A stretch of 38,975 nucleotides of DNA, taken from the NCBI GenBank assembly GCA_019828545.1, contig JACVRA010000348.1, positions 1 to 38,975 on the forward strand, written 5' to 3'. Shown one piece after another: positions 21,509-32,780 of this stretch. Numbering within the stretch: position 1 is the first letter of the stretch; every line of letters begins with the position of its first letter. Source of the stretch: Paracamarosporium sp. OC-R06-R3. Taxonomy: Eukaryota; Ascomycota; Dothideomycetes; Pleosporales; Didymosphaeriaceae. The position numbers and the translations under genes were made by a program. The notes beneath the pieces are model-generated. The model had not been told where the DNA came from and searched no databases. It saw only the letters and a program-made list of their open reading frames with translations.

Positions 21509-22029
21509 GACCGTGTTCTTTGCTCTGGTTTATCACTACCGATTCTCCTTCCCTCTAAGTTGCCGCGTGAGTTGCCTTGCAATGGTTGGGGTTTAGTCTT
21601 AAGCCTAACTTGAGAGGGCAATTTACTGTCGGCCCCACCTATCGCATTAGGCCAAAACACCTCCGACAGAATGCCCCGAACGAGTTACTCTTGCTAGCTA
21701 AGTCTTGCCACAGCGGGCGAATTTCTTCTCCTGCACGCATTTCCATATTCAAGAGCGACTATAGCGCATGGCGATGTTTAATAGATAGATTGCGTGATGC
21801 CAATGGCCTATTCCAGCTATTGTTGGACATGTATATCTATTTGTGATCATCTTTAAAGGATTTTCATTCTCTCTTGTTGCATTGCACGGTATTCTCTCCG
21901 GTTATCAACAAAGTTCTATTGCCGTATCAGAATGATTGTCTAAATACCCCGCAATACCCCAGGATAGGCAACACACAACCCGATAATATTTGGCCATTGG
22001 CTCCCTGGCAATACTCCGTCACTGTAACC
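21509..22029. promoter_or_regulatory. Divergent promoter of hydrolase and Dal5-type transporter, with clustered GATA sites
   Basis: Five sites match HGATAR on one strand or the other: TTATCA at 21530-21535, CTATCG at 21639-21644, AGATAG at 21783-21788, TTATCA at 21902-21907 and CGATAA at 21981-21986. About 1.5 would be expected by chance with equal base use. GATA factors of the AreA/NIT2 type bind such sites in genes for alternative nitrogen sources. That these sites work here is inference. Confidence 0.5.
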
Positions 22030-23628
22030 ATGGCGATTCAACCAACTTCTAATGACAGCGTTACGCAAGGTCATGTGTCGCATGACCTAACACCTAGCAT
22101 TGATACAAGATACGCATCAAGAACGTCGAATACGAAAGGACAAGACAAAGTCGCAATCGATCTCAGCATCCAAGATGGCAGCAGTTCCGCGGATACCCCT
22201 AACCCCTCCACGTCCCCTAAGAAAGCAGGCTGGTTCCATTGGCACGAGCCGGGCACGTCCACCGCCGAGAAGAAACTCATCTTCAAGCTTGACTGGTTCC
22301 TCCTCAGTTTCAGCTGCCTTTACTTCTTCGTGAAGCAACTCGATCAGAACAACCTCTCCAACGCCTACGTATCTGGCATGAAAGAAGACCTCAACTTCGG
22401 CCCTGGCAACGAACTTAGCTGGATGAATACCTACTTCCTAATCGGAACCATAATCGGCGGACCTTTCGCAAACCTCATCATCACCGTCATTAGACCACGA
22501 ATTTGGCTTCCTGCTTGTCTTATTATCTGGTCTCTCTTCGTCCTGTTTATGTTCAAGACCACGACTGCAGGGCAGTTCTACGCGCTACGTTTCTGCATTG
22601 GATTGTTCGAATCCGCCGCTTGGCCTGGAATTCAGTATGTGCTCGGCTGTTGGTACAGAAAGTCGGAACTTGCTCGACGAAGTGCGCTTTTCGTGGTCTC
22701 CGGAGTCCTCGGCCAGATGTTCTCGGGGTATCTCCAGTCTGCGCTATTCAGTGGCATGCATGGCAAAGGCGGCATGCCTGCCTGGAGATGGCTCTTCATC
22801 TTCGATTTTCTCCTCGCAATCCCGGTCGCACTGTACGGATTCTTCTTCTTCCCTGACACGCCGCATACAACGCAAGCATTTTATCTGAATGAATGGGAGC
22901 GAAATCGCGCTCGCGAGCGGATCGAGGAGGAAGGCCGAGCCCCGCGCGGCAAGCTGGACAGGACCGTCATCAAGCGGATTGCTTGTTCCTGGCAACTCTA
23001 CGTCTTCTCTCTGGCGTATTCGCTTTGGACCCTGACCTGTGGCTCCTACATCATCCAATACTTCGGCATCTGGCTCAAGAGTTTGAAAACCTACTCTGTC
23101 CCAGAGATTAACAACATTCCGACCAGCGTGGGCGCCATCAACTTCATCTTCATGATCGGAACCGGTTATGTATCTGACAAGCTTGGCCGCCGTGGCCCTG
23201 TGTGCTTCGCCGTGGGTCTACTACTTACGTTCTGCTACTCCATCCTCACCGCTTGGCACGTTCCCAACGATCTTAAAATGGCGGCATTCATTCTTGTTGG
23301 GTGTTATGGATGTTACACTCCCCTGCTAGCTGGTTGGGTAAACTCGACATGCGGTCAAGATCAACAGCTGCGTGCTTTCGTTTTAGGCACCATGGTCAGT
23401 GTTGGACAGGCCGTTGTTATCCCGTTCCAGCAATACCAGCTTCCCAGTGGACAAGCTCCGCAGTTCAAGAAAACCCATGGGTGGGGAAGCGCACTAGCAT
23501 TCGTGCTTGCGTTGACGCTTTGGACAGGCTTTGGTGTTGACTTTGTAAGAAAGCGCTTCGAAGGAAGACAGTCAGATGCACGGGGTGTGCAGGAGATAGA
23601 TAGAAAGGACGAAGTGGTCGATGCGTGA
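22030..23628 (+). CDS. MFS transporter, anion:cation symporter family (Dal5/Liz1/Seo1 type)
   Basis: A single exon of 532 residues. I chose the ATG at 22030 for its context (TAACCATGG) and because the 52 in-frame codons upstream lack conserved character. Residues 1-65 are hydrophilic, then WFHWHEPGTSTAEKKLIFKL leads into helix one. The family hallmark KQLDQNNLSNAYVSGMKEDL sits at residues 102-121. Others are FCIGLFESAAWPGIQYVLGC, WYRKSELARR, FFFFPDTPHTTQAFYLNEWE and GYVSDKLGRRGP. Relatives import allantoate, ureidosuccinate, dipeptides, pantothenate or nicotinate with protons at the plasma membrane. The sequence looks nearer the Liz1/Fen2/Seo1 branch than Dal5 itself, but that is judgement by eye. 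Placement beside a peptidase-like hydrolase suggests import of its substrate. Confidence 0.92.
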   Translation: MAIQPTSNDSVTQGHVSHDLTPSIDTRYASRTSNTKGQDKVAIDLSIQDGSSSADTPNPSTSPKKAGWFHWHEPGTSTAEKKLIFKLDWFLLSFSCLYFFVKQLDQNNLSNAYVSGMKEDLNFGPGNELSWMNTYFLIGTIIGGPFANLIITVIRPRIWLPACLIIWSLFVLFMFKTTTAGQFYALRFCIGLFESAAWPGIQYVLGCWYRKSELARRSALFVVSGVLGQMFSGYLQSALFSGMHGKGGMPAWRWLFIFDFLLAIPVALYGFFFFPDTPHTTQAFYLNEWERNRARERIEEEGRAPRGKLDRTVIKRIACSWQLYVFSLAYSLWTLTCGSYIIQYFGIWLKSLKTYSVPEINNIPTSVGAINFIFMIGTGYVSDKLGRRGPVCFAVGLLLTFCYSILTAWHVPNDLKMAAFILVGCYGCYTPLLAGWVNSTCGQDQQLRAFVLGTMVSVGQAVVIPFQQYQLPSGQAPQFKKTHGWGSALAFVLALTLWTGFGVDFVRKRFEGRQSDARGVQEIDRKDEVVDA

Positions 23629-24409
23629 AAGTGTTTCCAATTTAACGTTCTACAATAATTTTTATCCTCAATTTCAAATTCTAGTTCTTTCCAAAGATTG
23701 CCTTGCTTGCTACTACTAATTCGGAATGATATAGATACCAAGATTTTGCATTAGTTGCTAAGTCATTGCGATATGTATAACACAAGGGGATTGTGTTTAC
23801 CTTAGTACAAAGACTTGCGTGTGTAAGTTATGCGCCAACCCATGTTTTCAACCAAACAAGCGTACAATCCAACATACTCATTTCAACACAAAAGAAACAG
23901 CGGCTCATTTGGTCCTGGCAAAGTCCACTCGCAACTTGAAAATTCCTTATTCGCAACTATTGTTCACGTATTCATGTATTCACCTGCACGCTCATCGCTC
24001 ACCGTTCATTTCGACAATAGCAGAGCTAGTATTGTTGCCAACCTAGATGACTGCACAATTAACCTGTCAAATTCACCTAGCGGCACACAAAAAGCTTACA
24101 ATAAGCCTCTTGCCTACGTTGTTCGTCTTCCCACAATCAATCTCCTTATAAAGGTTCTAGTAAGCTACACTCCGAACCCCAAGCACGCAAGCCAAACTGA
24201 CACAAACGCGAAGAAACCCTTTGCATCCCGCACTCACGAAGCCTACGCTTCATCCAAGGCGGAAAACACATACCTCACAACCTATCCACCGACTGACGAA
24301 CGCGACTCACACCAAGGTGAACTCATCGTGGGACTCGCACATCACACAGGAACAGTCTATCCATACTTTCGCACACCTTCAGTTACCACATCCAAGTGGC
24401 AACCAGAAG
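23629..24409. promoter_or_regulatory. Spacer and promoter of the Cys-rich/BTB-like gene, with TATA box
   Basis: A TATAAA at 24147-24152, within CTTATAAAGG, lies about 260 bp before the next start codon. The frames from 23830 and 24221 are C/A-rich leader sequence; the second is in frame with the next gene, so a longer N-terminus cannot be ruled out. The proximal part is the transporter 3' region. Confidence 0.45.
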
Positions 24410-25308
24410 ATGCCAGCAATTCGCAACCGAAAGGGCAAAGACCAAGCAGTGCAGAGGCGCGCAGCCCCTTAGTGAGTGCCACTCCAACTCCATAGCTATC
24501 ACCCCCTAACACCCATAGCTTCGGAGCCAACATCGCAACCGTCCTCCTCGGACCCTCAGGCAATCTCTCCGACGATGACCTGAACATCGTTCGCAACCAG
24601 TCCGTCTACCTCTGGAAGAAGCTACAGGGCGACCGCAAGACCATCGAAGCCGGCTGCACGGTATACACCAAGGCGCTGCCCACCACCACCGAGACAACAC
24701 ACTGCTCGACCTGCAACGCCACCTTCCACGAAGCGTGCACACAAGCGTGCACACCGCACCGCTTCCTCCACGAGTGTCCTCACTGCCATGCCATCCTCCT
24801 GACTCAAGATGCCATGCAGACCTTCGGCACCACCACCCACCAGCCATCCATCGCGATGTACACCACGTGGCTCCGCACCGGAAACGTCGCCTACGACGAG
24901 GCGCTCAAGAACGACGACCACAAGCCGCTGATCGCAGCGTACCTCTTCGCGCTGGCCATCTGCGACGTAAAGTTCAGCACGGCCATCCTGCACGCGATGC
25001 TAGAGTGGTACGGCGCCGCGGCGTCGTATCCGGATGCGGACGCCATTGCGCTTGCGTATAGCGAGTGCGGCGCGCATGGGCACCTCTCTGGCGTCCACCG
25101 CCTGCAGATGTTCTTGGTTGATACCTATATGGATAAGGCGGAGGCTTGGTGGTTCGAGGACGACGACTGGCGGGCGTTCCCCGTGGGGTTCTTGCGGGAT
25201 CTGGCCGTCGCGATGTTCTTTAAGTATCCTGGGAAGAAGGAGTGGGTTGCGGATACTTGGAAGGCGGCACTGGAGGCGGATGAGGACGATATGATGAGTG
25301 AGGTTTGA
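24410..25308 (+). CDS. Protein of unknown function with Cys/His cluster and BTB-like C-terminal half
   Basis: Join: 24410..24471 and 24519..25308, giving 283 residues; the 47-nt intron has GTGAGT and CATAG ends and a CCTAAC branch point. The product is not a family I can name. Residues about 80-125 hold a dense Cys/His cluster: HCSTCNATFHEACTQAC, then HECPHCH, spaced like a treble-clef or RING/PHD-type zinc site. The following half (SIAMYTTWLRTGNVAYDEAL, then AAYLFALAICDVKFSTAILH) matches the pattern after the BTB fold in many filamentous-fungal proteins: a short YxxWLxTG segment, then helices used as an adaptor surface. The core BTB strands before it are not visible. It ends in acidic EADEDDMMSEV. 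A role in protein-protein contacts is plausible, nothing more. Confidence 0.7.
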
Positions 25309-25706
25309 GTGCTGGGGGTACTCGGAGGCTGGCACTCTGAGGGCGAAGCAGTAGGGTTACGTATGTATCTTAGCTCAGACATTTCGAGCTCATTCCATCT
25401 CATATTTACTTAGTCTTAGCATATCGACATATAATAATGAACGCGAAGAATCCGTGGAACTGCTGTAAGATGAAACTCAAACGAACACACGAATGTACAC
25501 CACCCAACACAAATACTCAATGCCGGATACCGAACATGTAATCCTGATTTCCTGCACCCCAACCGTGCCCCTTTTCTCCGCACAGCACTCACAAACATAT
25601 ACTCACCATTCAATACCCAGCCCTCATCACTATCGGCCCCCACTTACCTATTCGCTATGCATATCTTTCCAAAAACATACGCCACGTACTCCATCACACG
25701 GCACCC

Positions 25707-25727
25707 ACAGCTCACAGCTCACAGCTC
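25707..25727. repeat. Tandem repeat of ACAGCTC, three copies
   Basis: Three perfect head-to-tail copies of a 7-base unit lie in a C/A-rich stretch. This is a short minisatellite-like repeat with no assigned role. Confidence 0.9.
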
Positions 25728-28700
25728 ATCCCCAACAGCCCAAACAAGCACCCAAGCCCAACGCCACCCCACATATCTTACAGTAAGAACCTTATCCCTG
25801 CCCCAGAAAAGATAATAAAGTGGCATCCTGCGAGCTTCGGTCCTGCTGACGTCCCGTCACGCGTAAGCTGATAGCGAAACCAGATACGTACGTCGTGCAA
25901 GAGATAGATAGACATGCGCGCGACGTGCTGATAGACGGAGAAGGGTTGAGAGGTGGAATCAAGGCATGAAGAGGCGGTTATCAGGGAGCTTTTACTGATC
26001 TATCAATTGCGTAGGGAGAACTGGAAGAAGGAGTATATTTGACAGGAGGAGACATTTGTGTTGGCGAGATGAGCGGCAAGTGAGTGTTCCGTGGCGTACA
26101 AGGGGTAGGGCGCCTGAAAAGGTGCGCATTCACACACGAAGCGAGACACGGCTGAGAGTGAAACAAAGAAGCAATGGAGAGCTGAAGCAAAACTCGTATC
26201 TTGGTACTTTGCGACATGTTTGGCGAGGTAATTAAGATGTTGAGCGTCTGCCATATGCAAGATATGTGTCTCGTTGGCGCTTTGTTGTTTAGTTGTGCTT
26301 GTAAGTAGCGACGAAGCATATACCTAATGCAGTTAAAAGTCAGCTGGGCCCGGGACGCCGTGAAGGTGTTCCAGGACCATGGAATTGGCTTTGGGGCTGA
26401 CCTAGCACTCAGCTCGGAGTCTAGCTTTATATGGCTGCTCCCTGCACCTTTCGGGTATTGCAAGGAAACTTGGACATTCAGGGCTGGCAATGCAATCTCC
26501 AGTGAGATAGATTTGGAAAGGATTTGAGAACTTGAACCATGAAAGTTTCTTTTCATGGGTTGTCGGTGTGATCTTGCTGCTAGAGATGTATCGTATACAT
26601 ACACGCCGATCTTACATGTGCCGATACACCGTGATGCTCGATATATAGTGCATATACTTTGTCCTGGCTGTTGATTATTGTTTGTTAAACGCCGAAGTCA
26701 CTGCGAGCTTCAATCGGTGAAGACATGCAACGTGTGACGCTCTTACCGAGCCACGCGCGCAGTCACGTGTTTTAAATGAGCCGACTGTATAATAGAGGCG
26801 TAGGCGCGCCTCGTAGTCAGCAATCGGAAAAGACCATTGCGAGGTATTTCTGCAGGGCGGCAGCGTCGTATCGTAGTGCATGTGCCACATTTACGGTCTA
26901 CTGTAGGGTCCCAGCGACTGATTGGACGGACTAAGATCATGCGGACTGTCAGCCATACAAATGGAGAACAACATTCGTACATTCGCAGTAAACTTCAGCA
27001 GTCCGCTTTCAGTCCGTTGAGAACAAAACGGCTGATGCCATCTGAGTCCATATTTTGCAAAGGCAGGCCTGCATGGTCGGGATTAGTCGGTGATAAGAAG
27101 AGGGGAAAGGTGTTCGCAATCAACCCCGACAGTTCTCCCATGTTTCCCTGTCGCATTTGACTCATTTCCCGTGTGCTGTAGAGCGTTTTGGTGCTAGTAA
27201 GCAGTCGTACCTTCGGGAAGGATCGCTCGTCAAACAGCATGTTGGAGCCAGGCTGAAGGGCACAGGTGCCGGCAAAACGCAGTCACCGAGTGTACTACCA
27301 CCAACGTCCGTTTTGGAGACATTCGCGGGTTGAGGAATCTGTGTGGTTGATTTCCAACACTGTTCAAGCAGCTGTGCCATGCGTCACGCGAGTTCCATAA
27401 CCATGGTGTTGTAAGCAGGACAAATTGATGAATTTGAAATCGAGGCTGTTGGTAAGGCGGGTCATTTTCCGCCATTTGCGCAGATTAGTAGCGAGCTTGT
27501 ACAGTTTATCCGAGGTCGACAAAGTGGCTTTTGCACCTAGCATGGCTGATAAATGTAAGGGGAAGATCATTGCGCTATCGCAACATGATGCACTTGAAAA
27601 GTTCAGGATCAGTAACCGCGGACTTAGGCATAGAGGAACTCGTCGTCAGATTTTACCTCCCATCAGGCACACTAAACAACACTGGTGAGCTCGCAGAGAC
27701 GACACCGTCAGCAAAACGGGGAGGATGTGTCGAGCGTGACGACGCCGACTAACGCCGACATCGCATAGCTGTAAGGCAGTGGGAAAAGGCCGTGGCGTTG
27801 CGGTGTGGTTCAATTATTCGAACATGCAGGTGCACAATTGTAGTCATCGAAAGACATGTGTGCCGTATTACTGGGACTTGAAGTGTTGGGTGGATTGGCA
27901 TGCGACACAGAGGGCCCCAACAGGCTGTTGGACAGTGGCTCGGCACAGTTGCCCTGCAGGGACCCAAAAGTCAGGAAATTCAGACGGGGCGGTGTTCCTC
28001 TGTAGTTAGGCGAGGGCGCAGGGGGAGGGATACAGTACGGTCGGTACGGTGGCAGGCCAAGCCGCCTGTGTATTGATTTACCACGGTCACAATTTGTTGA
28101 TGTCCGCAATAAGTAGGATTTGTGTTGACGTTTCGCACTACCCCTTAGTTGTTGATTCCCTTCACTGCATTACGAAGATGTGGCTCGTACTCGGGCAGGT
28201 ACAAATTTGTACAACTGCAGCTAGGCAGAAAATGCCGTCCGGCAGGCGCAACGATGGGATTCCCGAGTGCGCTAGAACAGATGCTCGAGAAGCCTAGCCG
28301 TTGGGCGGAAAGCGGGAGCACGGGAAGCCGCGCACGCGGATCCCGAGAGAATTCGTCCTCCAAGGCTGGTCGCCAAGAGCGGAGTCAGGCTCGTCTGCTG
28401 GGCCGGCCTGGAGGCTTGCATGGCACGTAGGAGGACGCGTGATGCGAGGTTGGAAGTGTTCCTAGTCCCAGGATGAGGCTTTGTGCGCGAGCGTGCAAAC
28501 GAAGGCTCCGAAGCGGTGAGACAAGGTCATGGTAGCGAGAGGATCTGCCAGCGAAGCCATTCAGTTCCGCCGATCAAGGCAGGGACGACCCGAAGAGATG
28601 ATCGATTGCGTGTGATGGGGCGCTGCAATCATCTTGGCCGCACGAAATGGGCCGAGGACAAGAGACGTGAAATTGCCAAGTCGTCGAAGGTTCGCCAGAT

Positions 28701-30297
28701 TGCGAGGCGGTTTCCAACATGGTCGCATCGTTCGTGGTCGCGCCTTCCCCATTGGCCGACCCCGCGCAACCAGACGACCAGGCAGGGCGCAGTCGAGACC
28801 GGCGCGCCAGCTTTAGGGGGTGTATGCAAAGTAAGTATACAGAGAACGCGTCGTGGCACTTCTTGGGAGCTCAAGGCTCGCATTGCTCGCTCGTGCGGAC
28901 GTACCCACTCGCTGCAGCCCGTGGCGCAAGTGGCTGGTGCCGATGCACGTTTGTGTTACCATACACGTGGTAGCTTGGGATGCTCAACGAAACCAGGGCT
29001 GCCCCCCATTATCGACGATGCACTTCACCAAGCGCGCATTGCTGTTCATTGACGTCAGTGACAGCTGTTCAGGAGGCAATCAAGTTTGCCATGGCATGCC
29101 TGAATCGCAACGCTGGGATGTGCAGTGCTTTTGGAACCACTAAGGAGCTACACACGCACTAGTCAAGTCAAGTGAGGCGTATGTCAGCGAACGTGCCCTG
29201 ACAGATTCGATGTTTGGAATATCTTTGTTTCAAAAAAAAAGCACCGTGTTAGCAGCGTGGTCCACTGTCTCCCCCCCGCTAGCAGCAAGGTTCATGGGCA
29301 TCGTGCGGGATCGCATGCATCCTGCGAGGGGACGTCGAGGCCGTCTTGGGATGCGCCCATGGACTTGCTGCGGGGTTGGCGTGCCAGTCTTTCGGCCTCG
29401 TTGTTACTCACGCCCGCATCCAGACTCAGTCGATGGTGGTGTTGATTCTTCTCCACACTTACACGCCCAATCAGTGGGCGCGGATACGCTCCGGCGATAA
29501 TGTGCACATCGAAATTTGCCCAACATGTCAAGCATCCGGTCAGGTCAGGCTCTCGTAACCATTTAGTTGGGGTTGCGGGGCCTGACAAAGGAAATGTTCT
29601 GTTCTGTTTTTTTTTCGGTCAACTTCTGCAGCGGGAGCCTTTGCATCGTTAGCTCAGTGTTGCGGTGCTTGTCCGTCTCGCTGACGGGGACATAGCTGTC
29701 TAAGTACATGCTAGGGCTTAGTGATGGGATGGGAGGTGGGAGGGCACGATGTTCGAATTTTGGGGATCGCGGGGATAAACCCCCGCACCGGCCTCTTTGT
29801 AAGCCATACAGCATGCAAAGCAAATCAAGGAGCCATAATCCAACGGCTGTCAAGCCTCGCATAGACTCGTGATGCTGCAGGATGGCTGCCCAAGCCGGAA
29901 ACGTCGTCGCAAGCAGTCGTCGATTCGTTGGGAAATGCTGACTAGGGGCTAGCCTGTGCTGACGTGACACGCGAGACACAAGCTTTCTGGAAAGAGCACA
30001 GCCAACTGTGCTCGTACTCGTTTAGTGGCTGGCCTGGCGCGAGCGATACGATCCAAGCGTATACGCCGTTCCGGGTCCAATGAAGACGCCTGCCCGGCTC
30101 GCAAGCACATATGAATTAGGATGCCTGAGCCACCTCGCCTTACGACGACAGGCACAATCTACTTCTCAAACGGGCGGAAAACTGCGCGAGCGGGAGATGA
30201 ACCGCATGCCACTGAGCGGCTGAGACGCGGTGACGCCGTGTGCATTCGTAGCTTGCGACACCGTCACGGAAGCGAAAAACGTTCGCTCCGCATAAGC

Positions 30298-30313
30298 ACG
30301 TACGTACGTACGT
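30298..30313. repeat. (ACGT)4 self-complementary microsatellite
   Basis: Four copies of ACGT form a fully palindromic 16-mer. It lies in the long gene-poor region about 1.45 kb upstream of the Zn2Cys6 gene at 31767. No binding role is known to me. Confidence 0.9.
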
Positions 30314-31579
30314 CGGGATGAATACAACGGAATTGCAGCATCTCGAGGCTGCTGACTCTCGAGGGACCGAAACAGCGCGAGCTGTTGTCGAGCCAGCCAA
30401 AGGGTCCTCGACCTAGCGGAGAGATTTGTATCCAGACTGCAGCCCATTGATAAGCAGCACGGACGAGGATTACCTACCCACTGGCGGGTTGCGACTGGCT
30501 AATTCGTGAAGCTTTCAAAGAAAGCAACAGGTGCGGAATCGAGTCACTCAGCGGTGGTCAGCCAGCATGCAGAGGAACCTACAGCGGCATCATCGACGAC
30601 ATGGGGCTGGAAGTGTCCGCGAACAGGCGATCAGACACGGTCCGTAGACATACGCGTACTCGCCCGCTGTTCGCAGCCGTCGTACAACACCGGTGATGCT
30701 GTGGCTGGAGTTGTGGCGGACTTGATTCGGAATACAGCTCACCGGCTGTTGTTGCAAGAGTGCGTCGGTCGGCGACTCGGCGACCAGTAAGCCCCAAAAG
30801 GCACAGCAAGCTCGTCCGCATCGCTCTCCAGGAAGCCGTTGAGCCATTTTTGCGCGCCTTGTGAGGTCGAACTGCAGGGTGACTTGACATGTGGACGGCG
30901 GCCGCCTTCGCAGACTTTTTGCTCGGCCGAAGCCCCACGAGCAGTGTTTGGCGAGAGTAGCGGGACTAACGTTATTAGTGATGAGTGAGTATGACGATGC
31001 TGATACAGGAAAAGGGTCTTGCAGGCGTGCCTGGACGCCAGGATGCCATCGTTGCGCGCGATGAGTCGAGCAGCTTCGTCCGAGTTGAGGGCGCACCACC
31101 GGCGTCGAGGTAGCTCCGAAATCCGAGTGGTGATCTCCCGCGAGCGCTTGCACTGCCGTTTTTCCATGCCCTTCTGAGGGGATGTCGACGGCTGCTGGAC
31201 GCTGGATGCTGCGCTGTCGGGTGCTGCCATGGACTGCTGCTCTCGCGGAAAAAAGGACTGCGTCGCCAGCACCGCAAGCGCTCGTCCACGGTCCCACCGC
31301 GCGCTTTGTCACTGCTGGCTCCTCTCGTCGACAGTGTCTTCGTAAGGTTGGCGCAGCGCCCGCCGATCCTGGACCCCTGTGCGGTCGAAAGTAATCCAAC
31401 GCGCTCCGACGGCCGCTGGCTGGCCCGCCGAGGCAGCGAGCGCAGGGGGGGTTTAGCAGCCCCGGCGGGTGGAGCGCTTTTATTACCTTTTCATTACCAC
31501 GCTTCTGCCCGTCCCAGCGAGCACGTTAAGGCCGAGCCTCCGTTTGAACCTGCCTTCTGACGTGAATAGATATAATGCC

Positions 31580-31708
31580 ATGGTGCCCACACAGGCCACG
31601 CCGTATTTAGGTTTCCAACTCCCGCTCACGTATTCTCTGTTCCACCCACTTGATGCTTCTGGCCCCCCACTGAGCTGTACCATTACTGTACCTCACTACA
31701 CTTATTAG
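31580..31708 (+). promoter_or_regulatory. Upstream ORF of 42 codons in the likely leader of the next gene
   Basis: An ATG in good context (GCCATGG) opens a frame of 42 residues that stops 58 nt before the Zn2Cys6 start codon. If the transcript starts further upstream, as the pyrimidine-rich tract near 31480 might suggest, this frame would be translated first and lower expression of the main product. The transcript start is not known. Confidence 0.35.
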
Positions 31709-31766
31709 CCGTCTCCTAGGATTGGCGTGTACTCCTCGCGACACTTGACCTTACTGCCACCAACAC

Positions 31767-32780
31767 ATGTCTTCGCATCGATCGAATTCAATGGAGGTCT
31801 CCCAAGACAACATCCGCAAGCGGGTGTGCAAAGCCTGCGACCGATGTCGCTTGAAGAAATCAAAGGTATGTCATTCCTGTCATTCGTCCTGGCCCCTTCT
31901 GATGGTGTGGTAGTGTGATGGCGCTAGTCCCTGTAGTCGATGCAAAGCAGACAATGCCATTTGCGTCTTCGGAGAGCGGAAAAAGTCCCAGGACAAGGTC
32001 TATCCCAAGGGGTAAGCTGAAGTCGCGTGTTGCTTTTAGCACAGCTGTTGACAATCACACAGCTACGTCGAAATGCTTGAGCAGCAACAGTCGCAACTTG
32101 TTGCAGGCCTGCGAGAGCTTTACACTCGGTTACAGCAAGGCCAGGGCTGGCCTGGTGCACCATTGCGCGAAGCTCAGGGCGGTCACCCGCTCACGCACGA
32201 TATTCTCGAGAGGCTCGACTTGCTTCACACTTCCAATGATGGCGGCAGCAATTACGACGGTTTTGAAGAAGACTGCAACCGTATGCAGCAGAAACTGCTC
32301 GAGAGAGGCGCACCATTCACCCGCCGGAGAGGATCAACCAGCTCCGATTCAGAACACGACCACACCTCATCCGGCTCATCGTATGGTGGCACACCTACGA
32401 CCAAGACGATACCCTTCACCGACCCATTCGTTCGAAATAACGCTCCTCCAACACCGCCAATGAACAGCCCGTTCCCACGCCAATCCCAGATTGTGTCGCC
32501 GGTTAAGCAAGAGACAACGATGGTCTCGAATGGTTTCATGAGTCCCGGTGGGTTGGACCCCACGACCCTGTCGCGATCGAACTGGCAGACCGACGCCATG
32601 ATGATGGAAGAACCACTCGACTTTAGTAAGCCAATGTATGGATTCGACACGTACGGAAGCTTCGACCAGACTGCAATGATGCTTGACCCGATCGTTGTGA
32701 ACGACCCCGCAATGCCTGACTGGAACGCACCGAACGACTTGGACTTCAGCAGCTTCATACATAATCAAGTGGGCGCATGA
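31767..32780 (+). CDS. Short Zn2Cys6 transcription factor, possibly a developmental regulator
   Basis: Join: 31767..31865, 31914..32011, 32063..32780, giving 304 residues; introns of 48 and 51 nt fall within and just after the zinc cluster. Cys24, 27, 34, 40, 43 and 50 form the cluster (ACDRCRLKKSKC, SPCSRCKADNAIC). It is followed by VFGERKKSQDKVYPKGYVEM and LEQQQSQLVAGLRELYTRLQ, a linker plus dimerisation helix that I associate with the Fluffy/RosA/NosA group of development regulators; this resemblance is from memory and moderate. There is no fungal_trans domain. The rest is Ser/Thr/Pro-rich and ends in an acidic, aromatic tail (DLDFSSFIHNQ) suited to activation. A long gene-free upstream region and an upstream ORF would fit a tightly controlled gene. 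Confidence 0.9.

Larger units (their letters stand above)
25309..31579. other. Long gene-poor region (6.3 kb)
   Basis: I find no supportable gene. Many open frames on both strands between about 27000 and 31450 overlap one another and have Arg/Ser/Pro/Ala-rich, low-information translations that follow the raised GC content. No transposase, reverse transcriptase or RNA gene motif was seen. The distal part is likely extended promoter and leader of the Zn2Cys6 gene at 31767. Homopolymer runs occur near 29231 (A) and 29608 (T). Confidence 0.5.

Noticed and set aside
25981..26604. 207-codon minus-strand open frame
   Set aside because: No recognisable domain, Ser/Pro/Leu-rich composition, and a competing frame of similar quality on the same strand. 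Not enough for a gene.
30590..31399. 269-codon minus-strand open frame
   Set aside because: Several overlapping frames on both strands have equal length here, as expected from GC-rich sequence. The translation has no conserved pattern.
27000..31400. A secondary-metabolite gene or retrotransposon in the gene-poor region
   Set aside because: I looked for synthase, P450, reverse transcriptase, integrase and transposase motifs on both strands and saw none.
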